From positions 3,224,001 through 3,288,000 of the forward strand of contig NZ_CP034759.1 in the NCBI RefSeq assembly GCF_004295665.1: 64,000 bases of DNA. The letters are read 5' to 3'. Every line of letters starts with the position of its first letter. Positions within the stretch are counted from its first letter, which is position 1. Origin of the DNA: Litorilituus sediminis (GTDB lineage Bacteria; Pseudomonadota; Gammaproteobacteria; Enterobacterales; Alteromonadaceae). Positions 43,071 to 51,257 of the stretch are shown here, piece by piece. The notes below the pieces were generated by a model. That model was not told the DNA's origin. It made no database searches and saw only the letters and a program-made list of their open reading frames with translations. A program made the translations under genes and the position numbers.

Positions 43071-45019
43071 TAGATATTACGCAGTGCTTTTGACATGCCG
43101 TAAATTTCATTAGCCTTAGCGCCAGAGAGTTTTAAATCATCAAGATGATGAAAGATCAACTTGCGCAAATACTGGCAAGCTTGGTGTTTTCGTTCAAGGC
43201 CATTAATGACTAACCTTAAGTGAGTGTCGCTGCCACCAAGTAATTGATAGGCTTGATTATCAAGCGATATCAGTTTTTCAGGTTGGCATATGTTATCAGG
43301 AACACGTAAGGTAAGGGCGATATTTTCACCTGCTTTGTACTTCAGTGGCTTGGTTAAGTTAATCGATAGGCCGCGCGAAGAAATATTGTTGGTTTTACCT
43401 TTTATCCTACAAGGCTGGCTACCATATCGGGTCACGACCACATCTAAGGCTAAATCAAAGCGCTCTTCTCGGCGGGCATCGTTTAAATCAAGCCTGATCT
43501 TTTTCATTTGTGATTTACGCTGCAAGCGTGGCATAACAAATTCTTTAGAACATTTGATTGCCGCCACTTCATGTAATGGTTGCTCTTTTACTTTTAATTG
43601 CTCGGCAATGGAAAGGGTATTGTTAAGCTCGGTAATATCCGCTATCACAGCTAAGTGGTTGTATGCTTTTAAAGACTTAGCTGTTGCTTTACACAAGGGT
43701 CTATTCATAAAGGCCATGGCTGAGCTCATTGAGCTTGCTACTGCGCTAGGTAAATAGGCATCTTCTAAGGCATTTATGGCATTGATTGTTAGTCTGATAT
43801 AGCGATAGTTGCCATTTAAAAAGTGCTTTTGTAGTAATTTTCTGGCTTTATTATCTTGTTCTAACTGTTGTTGCCAAATAATTAAATATTGCGTTTTGTC
43901 TGCATATTGATGTTTTAAAATATAAGCGTAATCGTCAAAGCTTTGATTATTATCGAGTGCTTGCTGAAGTTTTTCATAGCCAAATAAGCGTGAAAATGGC
44001 GCAAGATCATCCTCTTGGCTGAAAAACTGCCACAGCTGCTTATTAGCTTGGGTATATAAGCCACTGTCAGGTCGCCAGCCAGAGGTAAATTTAGCGCACA
44101 TTAATGGGATGTCGTTGATTCTTGAGGTGAGAAATTGCTCATGGCTTTTTGCCATAACAGAGTCAATTAACGGCTCTACTTGTTTTTGTCGATACGGCTC
44201 ATTAGCAATATGCTTTTGTTGCTGTAAACGTGATAGCAAGCTCAACATATCCTTAGTATTTTGATTGGCTAAACTAAGCTGGTAAATATAATGGCCGTGC
44301 TCTTGTTCTTGCTTTATCACTTTGTAGGCTAAAGTGATCTCGGGTTCGAACTCTAATCTTTCGTCGTGCTGGTAGAACCAAAGAAATAGCTCATCATTAA
44401 CAATATCTGGAATGTTAATAGCAGACTTGAGTACACATTGATTTAAGCTTAGTTCGGTTAGCGTTACGGTAATGCCTAAGCTGCGCTTGCCATTGTCAGA
44501 CATACCTAAAGGATCATAGGTAAATACCTTGTATTGAGAATGAAAGCTCTCAGGCTCTTCATGAAAATAGTTTTGGTTACTTAAATTAATTGCATTGGCA
44601 ACCGCGATATTGAGGGAGCTTTTTATGCTTTGAGCTTCGTCACCTTGCTTAGCTTGTTTAGTTAAATAGCGATGCTTAGCCTTCTCCGTAAGCTCGTTGT
44701 ACATGTAAACGCAAAAGTTGTCTTGGTTTTGTTTAACGCTTTGCAAAAAGGCCTTTTTAGAGGTTTTATCTAGATAATGACATTGCTCATTGTGCTGCAC
44801 TGGCTCGCAGTGAGAAAACATGGAACGAAAGTCCATAACTAAGGTGCAGGGCTTAGCAATGCGCTTAATTTCCATTTTTATCAAAAAGCGGACAGCATGT
44901 TTGACATTGGGGGTCAACTTTTCAATTAAGGTATCTAGCTTATGATGGTTAGCATAGGATACTAAGCTTAATATTATGCCTTTAAACGGGGCAAGATCAG
45001 CAGATAATTCATTGTGCAT
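43007..45019 (-). CDS. PilZ-domain protein, 5' part of a frame-disrupted gene
   Basis: 670 residues. A c-di-GMP-binding PilZ domain lies near residues 505-610, with the RxxxR motif in RREERFDLALDV and the (N/D)xSxxG motif in NNISSRGLSINL. The N-terminal 500 residues are a large helical region without a recognised name. The last about 15 residues (LCRFLFTKTNANGISTHLP) follow a frame change at the T6 run (minus strand, 43053-43058) and probably are not native. Read through in the -1 frame, the protein continues into the 190-residue downstream frame. It is a candidate effector for c-di-GMP; a diguanylate cyclase is 20 kb away. Confidence 0.8.
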   Translation of the reverse strand: MHNELSADLAPFKGIILSLVSYANHHKLDTLIEKLTPNVKHAVRFLIKMEIKRIAKPCTLVMDFRSMFSHCEPVQHNEQCHYLDKTSKKAFLQSVKQNQDNFCVYMYNELTEKAKHRYLTKQAKQGDEAQSIKSSLNIAVANAINLSNQNYFHEEPESFHSQYKVFTYDPLGMSDNGKRSLGITVTLTELSLNQCVLKSAINIPDIVNDELFLWFYQHDERLEFEPEITLAYKVIKQEQEHGHYIYQLSLANQNTKDMLSLLSRLQQQKHIANEPYRQKQVEPLIDSVMAKSHEQFLTSRINDIPLMCAKFTSGWRPDSGLYTQANKQLWQFFSQEDDLAPFSRLFGYEKLQQALDNNQSFDDYAYILKHQYADKTQYLIIWQQQLEQDNKARKLLQKHFLNGNYRYIRLTINAINALEDAYLPSAVASSMSSAMAFMNRPLCKATAKSLKAYNHLAVIADITELNNTLSIAEQLKVKEQPLHEVAAIKCSKEFVMPRLQRKSQMKKIRLDLNDARREERFDLALDVVVTRYGSQPCRIKGKTNNISSRGLSINLTKPLKYKAGENIALTLRVPDNICQPEKLISLDNQAYQLLGGSDTHLRLVINGLERKHQACQYLRKLIFHHLDDLKLSGAKANEIYGMSKALRNIYCLCRFLFTKTNANGISTHLP

Positions 45020-45336
45020 AGTTATTATAGTTATATTACAGCGTGGCTTTTACTATGCCTTCCTGGACAGTTTTTAAGCGTTATTATTAAATGATCCTTG
45101 AATTTGCGTTAACTGTTTGTAACATGAAATTTTGCTAGGATCTAGCTAATTGTGCATTTTGTATACTATTTTGCTATGCCTGAGGCGTGAATATAGCTGC
45201 GATTATTAAGCTAAAACTATTCGCTTAGCCAGTATAAATTATTGATAATTAGTTTTTATTTACTCGTTATAAGTTTGAGGTATATCAGGCAGAGAACCTG
45301 ATATAACAAAATGTAATATAACTGTCATATTTGGAT
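45020..45336. other. Intergenic region with one hairpin
   Basis: About 317 bp between the PilZ start and the stop of the metallo-hydrolase gene. It contains a 9-bp perfect stem, TATATCAGG (45281-45289) and CCTGATATA (45297-45305), 32 bp past the hydrolase stop, without a T-run, so only a weak terminator candidate. No gene is seen in the rest. Confidence 0.4.
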
Positions 45337-46428
45337 CTATAAATGGATCTCGTCACCTTCGTTAAGAATATATAAAGGTAGGTCTGGATTTACCGTTTTA
45401 TGCATGTGTAATAAGCGTAGCAAGGCAGAGTGAGAGCTATGATCGCCCATTTTCCAGCTTGCATTGCCATAGCCCCAAGGGATCATCACTTTACAGTTAA
45501 GATCTTTTGCCGCAACTAATGCATCTTCTGGGGTAGTGTGTACATAGCGATACCATTTGCCATGCTCGTTATGGTGATATGATGCAATAGGTAATAAACA
45601 CACGTCCATTTCGCCATAAGTTTTGGCGATATCCGTAAAGTGTTTTGAATAGCCAGTATCGCCGGCAAAAAATAATCGCTTACCTTGATGTTCAATAACC
45701 CAACCACCCCACAGTGATTTATTATTATCTTCATAGAGATAAGGCAGCCAAATACGGCTACTAAAGTGATGGGCTGGTACAAAGTGAACTGTGGTTTCAC
45801 CAATAGTTTTTGCAGCGTACCAAGTCATTTCATTGACTTTATAGCCATCTTGCTGAAAGTGTTCGGCAAAACCAAGCGGTACGAGATATTCAGGCTTATT
45901 ACCAATTAAGGCAATGTCATCTTTATTAAAATGATCATAGTGAATATGTGAATACATCACTGCATCAACATTTTCAACTTGTTGCTGTGTCGGCCATGCG
46001 CCAGGTTGGCGATTAAAGCCGGCGCTTAATCTAAAGGCCCAATTCACCGGCCAATCAAATTGCTCGCTGACAGGGTCAAATAAGAAGCTGCTGCCATCGT
46101 TGCTCTCAATGTAAAAGCTCGCATGACCTAGCCAGCGCACCTTAAAGTCTGTGGCAAGTTTAGGTCTAAATTGCTTGCCAGTATAGCTGCAGTTCTCAGC
46201 TGGGCTTTTACAAACAACAAGTGGCGATTCAGGGTAGCAATCCTTTTCACAGGTTATTGGGTAACTTTTTTCACCTGGGTATAGATTGCTAAAGCGAGGA
46301 TCGTTATTTTCTAAGCTTTGCTTTTGATACTTAACGACTGACTGCTCAGGTTGAATGGTTTCAACCTGATTGTTAACACTGCATCCTGCCAGCGTAATTA
46401 GCAAAGTTGTTAAGTAAATCAGTTTCAT
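45337..46428 (-). CDS. MBL-fold metallo-hydrolase lipoprotein (NAPE-PLD/UlaG-like)
   Basis: 363 residues with a lipoprotein signal ending LAGC. The zinc-binding pattern of the beta-lactamase fold is present: RWLGHASFYIES, the H-x-H-x-D-H motif in SHIHYDHFNKDD, FVPAHHFSSR, FFAGDTGYSKHF, and YHHNEHGKWYRYVHTTPEDA. This resembles NAPE-phospholipase-D-like hydrolases, which act on phospholipid head groups, but the true substrate is unknown. An N-terminal Cys-rich stretch (CEKDCYPESPLVVC) is an added feature. It follows the aldo/keto reductase gene by 24 bp on the same strand. Confidence 0.87.
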   Translation of the reverse strand: MKLIYLTTLLITLAGCSVNNQVETIQPEQSVVKYQKQSLENNDPRFSNLYPGEKSYPITCEKDCYPESPLVVCKSPAENCSYTGKQFRPKLATDFKVRWLGHASFYIESNDGSSFLFDPVSEQFDWPVNWAFRLSAGFNRQPGAWPTQQQVENVDAVMYSHIHYDHFNKDDIALIGNKPEYLVPLGFAEHFQQDGYKVNEMTWYAAKTIGETTVHFVPAHHFSSRIWLPYLYEDNNKSLWGGWVIEHQGKRLFFAGDTGYSKHFTDIAKTYGEMDVCLLPIASYHHNEHGKWYRYVHTTPEDALVAAKDLNCKVMIPWGYGNASWKMGDHSSHSALLRLLHMHKTVNPDLPLYILNEGDEIHL

Positions 46429-46452
46429 TGGTTGCTTATCCTTGTTGGGGAG

Positions 46453-47361
46453 TTATGGTTGTGGGTAACCATTTCTTGCTTCAAGTAAATGATACCAATC
46501 TTGATGACTGTACTCTATGGTTAGTGACTCTGTGGCTGCTTGGATTCGTTCAGGCGTGGTTGAGCCAATAATAGGGCTGATATTTGCTGGATGTTTTAAT
46601 AACCAAGCTAAGATAACTTGCCAAGCTTGGCATTGGTACTTTTCAGCTTGTCTATTGATTTCGACACTTATTCTCTTCTCATCTGCTGCGGTAAAGGTAT
46701 TTCCCCAGGCAGGGTAGGCAACTCCGCCTAACGGGCACCAAGCTATCGGGGTGATCCCTAACTGTTGACATTGATCTAAAGTACCATCTAACAGACTGGA
46801 AATATTGTGAATATTGATTTCAATTTGATTCACCAACAATGGCTCATCCATCGCCGATTGCAATAAGGTAACTTGTGACGGCTTAAAATTACTGACACCA
46901 AAGTGTTTTACTTTACCGCTGGCTTTTAGCTGTTTGAAGGTATCAGCGACTTGCTCGGCATTAAACAGATAATCTGGTCTGTGTAATAAGAATAAATCTA
47001 AATAGTCAGTATTTAACCGAGTTAACGAGTTATCAACGCTTTGAGTTAAGTAGTCATGAGAAAAATCATAATGCTGAGGATTGCGTCTAATACCTGCTTT
47101 TGAGGTAATGATGATGTTATCTCGCAAACTTGGTGTTTGTTTTAGTAACTCGCCAAATAAGCTTTCACACTGGCCGCCGCCATAAATATCAGCATGATCA
47201 AAGTGGTTGTAACCAGCGGCTAGCGCTGCCTCAATCGCTTGTTTCCCTTTCACTTTATCGGCTTGAGTATTATCACCCGAGATACGCATACAGCCGTATA
47301 TTAGGCGGCTAGAATCTATCAGTGTTTGAGAGTCTGTTTTATGTAAGGCAATTTTTTTCAT
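46453..47361 (-). CDS. Aldo/keto reductase
   Basis: 302 residues, NADPH-dependent oxidoreductase of the AKR superfamily (YdhF-like). Catalytic residues are visible: Asp and Tyr in FDHADIYGGGQCE, Lys in IITSKAGIR, and His in DLFLLHRPD. The C-terminal cofactor loop is PIIGSTTPERIQAA. It is cytoplasmic. It is first gene of a two-gene unit with the metallo-hydrolase, both on the minus strand inside the alpha-glucan region, with no clear link to sugar use. Confidence 0.92.
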   Translation of the reverse strand: MKKIALHKTDSQTLIDSSRLIYGCMRISGDNTQADKVKGKQAIEAALAAGYNHFDHADIYGGGQCESLFGELLKQTPSLRDNIIITSKAGIRRNPQHYDFSHDYLTQSVDNSLTRLNTDYLDLFLLHRPDYLFNAEQVADTFKQLKASGKVKHFGVSNFKPSQVTLLQSAMDEPLLVNQIEINIHNISSLLDGTLDQCQQLGITPIAWCPLGGVAYPAWGNTFTAADEKRISVEINRQAEKYQCQAWQVILAWLLKHPANISPIIGSTTPERIQAATESLTIEYSHQDWYHLLEARNGYPQP

Positions 47362-47498
47362 TTTGATATCTTTTAGTTTTAGCAGGGTTTGATTTTTAGC
47401 TAATGAAAAGCATTATCTTAATGACTCATTTGATAAGGTGCTACAATTTTACGACAAAATTTGTAAGCATTTATAAAGTTTTTCAATGTATTAAAATA

Positions 47499-47529
47499 AA
47501 AAAAGTGCCTTAGTTTCCCAAGACACTTT
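47499..47529 (-). terminator. Terminator of the TonB-dependent receptor gene
   Basis: On the minus strand AAAGTGTCTTGG pairs with CCTTAG-side GCACTTT (two G-U pairs) and is followed by a T-run; 25 bp past the stop at 47554. Confidence 0.65.
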
Positions 47530-47553
47530 GTTATTTTTCTTTACTTTAGCGTA

Positions 47554-50529
47554 TTACATTGAGTAGTTAACACCGAAGTAAATAGTGCGACCAAAATACT
47601 GAATGGTACCGGTACGCGAGGTATCACCGAAGTAAGAGATATTTGGTTCGTCAGTTAAGTTATCAACAGAAACTACAGCTTGGAAGTTCTCTGTGAAGTT
47701 GTAAGACATTTGCGCTGAAATAATGGTTTCTTCTTCAAAGTAAGCAGACTGCGCACTACCAATAGCAATTTGCTCACTTAAGTAAGCACTACGGTAACGA
47801 CCGCTAATGCGTGCGCTAAACTTCTCTTCCCAATCGTAGAATAAGGTTGCACTGATAACACGTGGCGATAAACCTTCAATTGGGGCTGGCGCGCCATCTT
47901 CACCTGGTACTTTTGATTCCACTTCAATTTCACTGTCTGTGTAAGAGAAGTTCACGTTAGCACCTAAACCAGATAAATAACCTGGTAAGAAGTTAAAGGT
48001 TTGCGTATAGCCAATTTCAACACCGCGCATATAACCGGCATCAGCATTATTATCTGCAAACGTGTAGGTACCGTTAGCATAATCAATTAACTCACCTGTC
48101 GCTGGGTCGTATAGCTTGTCTTCAGGTGTTGGTGGTACTTCAATACCAGCAGCGGCGTAGTCGAAGTCATCTTCAAATCCATCACCTACCATGTTTTCAA
48201 TATCTTTGTACCAAATAGCGAAAACAAAGGCACCGTCAGTTTCAGTAAAGTAGTGCTCAAATGATAAGTCGAACTGATGCGCATAAAACGGACGTAAGAA
48301 CGGGCTAGTTGAGCTGTCTAGGTTAATTTGATAACGACCTACATCTTTGTCTTCAACCCAGTCAAAGTTACCGCTGTTAGCCATTTTAGGCATATCAGGA
48401 CGAGACATTACTTTGGCATAAGCAAAGCGTAGTTGATCGTTATCCGTTAAGCCGAAGTTCAAGTTAAGTGATGGCAATACATCGCTATAACTGCCGCCAA
48501 CTTTCTTACGCTGCCAGTTACTGTTAATCACCCCTAAGTCATCAGCAATTGGGTCACCATTGTCAGTGCCAACGCTGACTAAACCTGTGCTGTACTGCTC
48601 TGAATGTACGTAACGAACACCAATATTACCCGTTAACGGTAAACCGAAAACTTCGGTATCTAGGTTTACTTGTAAGTAGGCTGCCAGTACATCTTCTTCA
48701 ACCAAATTACCTTGGGTCATGGTCCAGTCGTGTTCCCATGTTCTCACTGGCGTGCGATCTACATTTGGGATCCATGCATCTAAAATGGCATTGTTATCTA
48801 CCGTTAAGAAACTTGGCATACCCGATAAATCACCACCGATAGTGGTAACAGAAGAGTTACTGTCATTTAATGGGAACGGATTAAAGCTATCAACAATAAT
48901 GGTATTACCATCGGCATCTGTACCAAAAGTAATGTATTGACCATTACGCATCTTAAAGTCAGTTGTACCATATAAGAAGCGACCACGGCTTAGTTCATAA
49001 TCACGCTGTGAGGCACGTGCGCCAAACTCTAATGATGAGAAAATATCGCTTTCAAGTTGGTAAGCAAAATCAACACGAATAGCATCAGATGAATTTGATT
49101 CAATGTGCGGGTATGATTCAGCACTGGTTACCATCATGTGGGCAGTGTCGGTAAAATCTTGATTAAACTCTATATAAGGGTTATTCAGGCCATTAAGTTG
49201 GTAACTAAGAATAATGTTATCATCAATAACTGGGTATTCTACGCTTGAGTCGTCAAAGTAGGCCATACGCATAACCTGATCTTTGTAGGTCTCGTTGCCT
49301 TCAGAGTGAGAAATATCAACAGACATCAGTAAATCATCACTAATATCCCATTCGGCGTTAAAGCCAAACGCTTTCATTTCACTTTCTGTGGTGTTGTCAT
49401 CCGCTTGGGTTTGAACATTAAGATCTTTCGATGCGCCAGGGAATGGAGGAGCAACAGCTGAGCCATCTGGATCGCGGTAAATTGTACCACCCACTATGGC
49501 GTCACCCACCATCAGCGGGTTATCAATTAATAAGGTTGACCCAGGCTCTGCAATATTATTAATGCCTGAAACACGTAAACCGCGATCCCATTTTTCAGAA
49601 TCAAACTTAGAATAGAAACCATCTACTTGGAATCTTAGATCATCACGTGGTTCGTAGTTTAATGCTAAAACAAAAGCATCACGCTTATCTTCACCGCCAC
49701 GTTCGTTAATTTCAAAACCTGAAGACAGGTATATTTCCTCTGGAGCCCCATTGTAGGCCTGAGAAAAATTCTCTTTTTTATCAAATTGGTAGTTTACAAA
49801 ACGGCTTGATACCGTTGGTTGGAACATATTTGCCCAGCCTACCGCTACACCTAAGGTATCTTCTAAGTATTTACCTTGATAAGACAAGGTTAAACGACGA
49901 CCAAAGGTATCTGAGTCATTATTATCAGCCGCGGCTTCATTATAGTTGCCGTGCAGTGATGCGCGGAATGAGTGATCTTCTTCATTATCAAGGGCATTGG
50001 CTGTTTCTAGGTTAATGGTTGCAGCAATACCACCTTCGATTAATGACGCTTTTTGCGATTTATATACTTGTGCCTGTGAGACCAGCTCAGATGGGAAAAT
50101 ATCAAATTGTACGGCACGACCGCCACTGGTAGATACCATTTCTCGACCATTTAGGGTTGAGAAAACAAAACCGCCTGAAAGACCACGAACGTTTAATTCA
50201 CTTGATTGACCGTCAATACGTACTGAGGTAACACCAGGTAAGCGCGTTAGTGAGTCAGCAATTGATACGTCGGGTAGGCCGCCGATATCATCAGCTGATA
50301 TGGCATCAACAACGGTATCTGAGAAACGCTTGGTATTGAGGGATTTGATTACACTGCCTTTAAAGCCGGTAACTTCGATGACTTCGATGTTAGCTTCTTC
50401 TTTATCTTTTTTGGCTTGTTCTGCGGCGGCATCTGCTTCAGCAGCATAAGCATAGTTTGGTACTGCAGCAAGCTGAATCCCACCTATCATAAGCGCAATG
50501 GATAGTGCACTGAGATTAAAGTTTTTCAT
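47554..50529 (-). CDS. TonB-dependent receptor for alpha-glucans (maltodextrins)
   Basis: 991 residues, outer membrane. A signal peptide (residues about 1-28) is followed by a TonB-box-like IEVIEVTGF, plug domain (SDTVVDAISADDIGGLPDVS, then LTRLPGVTSVRIDGQSSELNVRGL) and a 22-strand barrel ending YFGRTIYFGVNYSM. The plug pattern fits the Caulobacter/Xanthomonas-type carbohydrate receptors (TIGR01782). It takes up long maltodextrins by TonB energy. It diverges from a glycan-binding lipoprotein gene, and two LacI-type operators sit 200-245 bp upstream. The substrate is inferred from the neighbours. Confidence 0.92.
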   Translation of the reverse strand: MKNFNLSALSIALMIGGIQLAAVPNYAYAAEADAAAEQAKKDKEEANIEVIEVTGFKGSVIKSLNTKRFSDTVVDAISADDIGGLPDVSIADSLTRLPGVTSVRIDGQSSELNVRGLSGGFVFSTLNGREMVSTSGGRAVQFDIFPSELVSQAQVYKSQKASLIEGGIAATINLETANALDNEEDHSFRASLHGNYNEAAADNNDSDTFGRRLTLSYQGKYLEDTLGVAVGWANMFQPTVSSRFVNYQFDKKENFSQAYNGAPEEIYLSSGFEINERGGEDKRDAFVLALNYEPRDDLRFQVDGFYSKFDSEKWDRGLRVSGINNIAEPGSTLLIDNPLMVGDAIVGGTIYRDPDGSAVAPPFPGASKDLNVQTQADDNTTESEMKAFGFNAEWDISDDLLMSVDISHSEGNETYKDQVMRMAYFDDSSVEYPVIDDNIILSYQLNGLNNPYIEFNQDFTDTAHMMVTSAESYPHIESNSSDAIRVDFAYQLESDIFSSLEFGARASQRDYELSRGRFLYGTTDFKMRNGQYITFGTDADGNTIIVDSFNPFPLNDSNSSVTTIGGDLSGMPSFLTVDNNAILDAWIPNVDRTPVRTWEHDWTMTQGNLVEEDVLAAYLQVNLDTEVFGLPLTGNIGVRYVHSEQYSTGLVSVGTDNGDPIADDLGVINSNWQRKKVGGSYSDVLPSLNLNFGLTDNDQLRFAYAKVMSRPDMPKMANSGNFDWVEDKDVGRYQINLDSSTSPFLRPFYAHQFDLSFEHYFTETDGAFVFAIWYKDIENMVGDGFEDDFDYAAAGIEVPPTPEDKLYDPATGELIDYANGTYTFADNNADAGYMRGVEIGYTQTFNFLPGYLSGLGANVNFSYTDSEIEVESKVPGEDGAPAPIEGLSPRVISATLFYDWEEKFSARISGRYRSAYLSEQIAIGSAQSAYFEEETIISAQMSYNFTENFQAVVSVDNLTDEPNISYFGDTSRTGTIQYFGRTIYFGVNYSM

Positions 50530-50727
50530 GTGTATTCCTTAATAAATACAAGTTTGTATTTATGCTAAATGTTTCTGCATTGTCGCAATTAATATTGCTG
50601 TTTTTTATTATCGGAATTTAATTATTATATACACTATCGTATTGTTTTAATTGGTATTTATTTTTATTTTTCTAGGCAAGCAAATTAAGTGTAAAAACTT
50701 GTTACTCAAAAAACAAGCAATAGTTAA

Positions 50728-50743
50728 ATGCATACGTATTCAT
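50728..50743 (-). promoter_or_regulatory. LacI-family operator 5 (TonB receptor promoter)
   Basis: ATGCATACGTATTCAT, 30 bp centre to centre from operator 6. Confidence 0.75.
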
Positions 50744-50757
50744 AACCCTGCATAGGT

Positions 50758-50773
50758 TTGCATACGTATTCAT
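50758..50773 (-). promoter_or_regulatory. LacI-family operator 6 (TonB receptor promoter)
   Basis: TTGCATACGTATTCAT; 12 of 16 bases match the consensus [AT]TGCATACGTAT[GT]CA[AT] exactly outside degenerate positions. Together with operator 5 it is in the 728-bp gap shared with the gene at 51258. Confidence 0.75.
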
Positions 50774-50906
50774 GGCTATTCAGACGTTTTGCTATATATA
50801 CATAGTAGACTTCTTTGTGTAGCTTTATTGATGTTACTAAAAGTTAGGGGCTATTGTTCTTTATAGGTTTAGTTTTTGTTCAAGATAAAATTCATTTGTT
50901 TAAGGC

Positions 50907-51193
50907 GCTTGCTATGTAGCATGGTAATCCATGCAAATAGCGAGCAACGAAAAAGAAATGATTTTTAATTGAACCCGAAGGGCAACGCCTACTTGTTATT
51001 ATTTCAGCGTTATTGCTCGTTGATGTGGAAAACCACATTACACTTGCAATGCCTTGAAATAACAGCAAGTAGACTGTTGCAAAAGCAAACCTCTAAAGGC
51101 CAACAGCCCCTGCGATCGGAATACTAGGTAACAAAATGTAGCACCCTACTTAGGCAGCGAAGTAATTTTGGTTATATAAAATCAACCAAAACA
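50907..51193. repeat. Strongly palindromic non-coding element
   Basis: Three stem structures in about 290 bp. (1) 50907-50945: GCTTGCTAT pairs with ATAGCGAGC (one G-U) around an inner perfect GCATGG/CCATGC stem with a TAAT loop. (2) 50989-51072: CTACTTGTTATTATTTCA and TGAAATAACAGCAAGTAG complement at 16 of 18 positions around an inner ATGTGG-AAAA-CCACAT stem. (3) 51168-51193: TTTTGGTT and AACCAAAA around a 10-nt loop. There is no reading frame. It fills the gap between the TonB receptor operators and the lipoprotein gene and could be a dispersed repeat or a structured leader. Confidence 0.55.
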
Positions 51194-51257
51194 ATGGGTA
51201 AGCACAAAACTTATATACACATAAACTAAAAACAACTAGTTATGGAGTTATAAACTC

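Noticed and set aside
43290-43757. Plus-strand frame of 155 codons opposite the PilZ gene
   Set aside because: Antisense shadow of a recognised coding region, no ribosome binding site or family.
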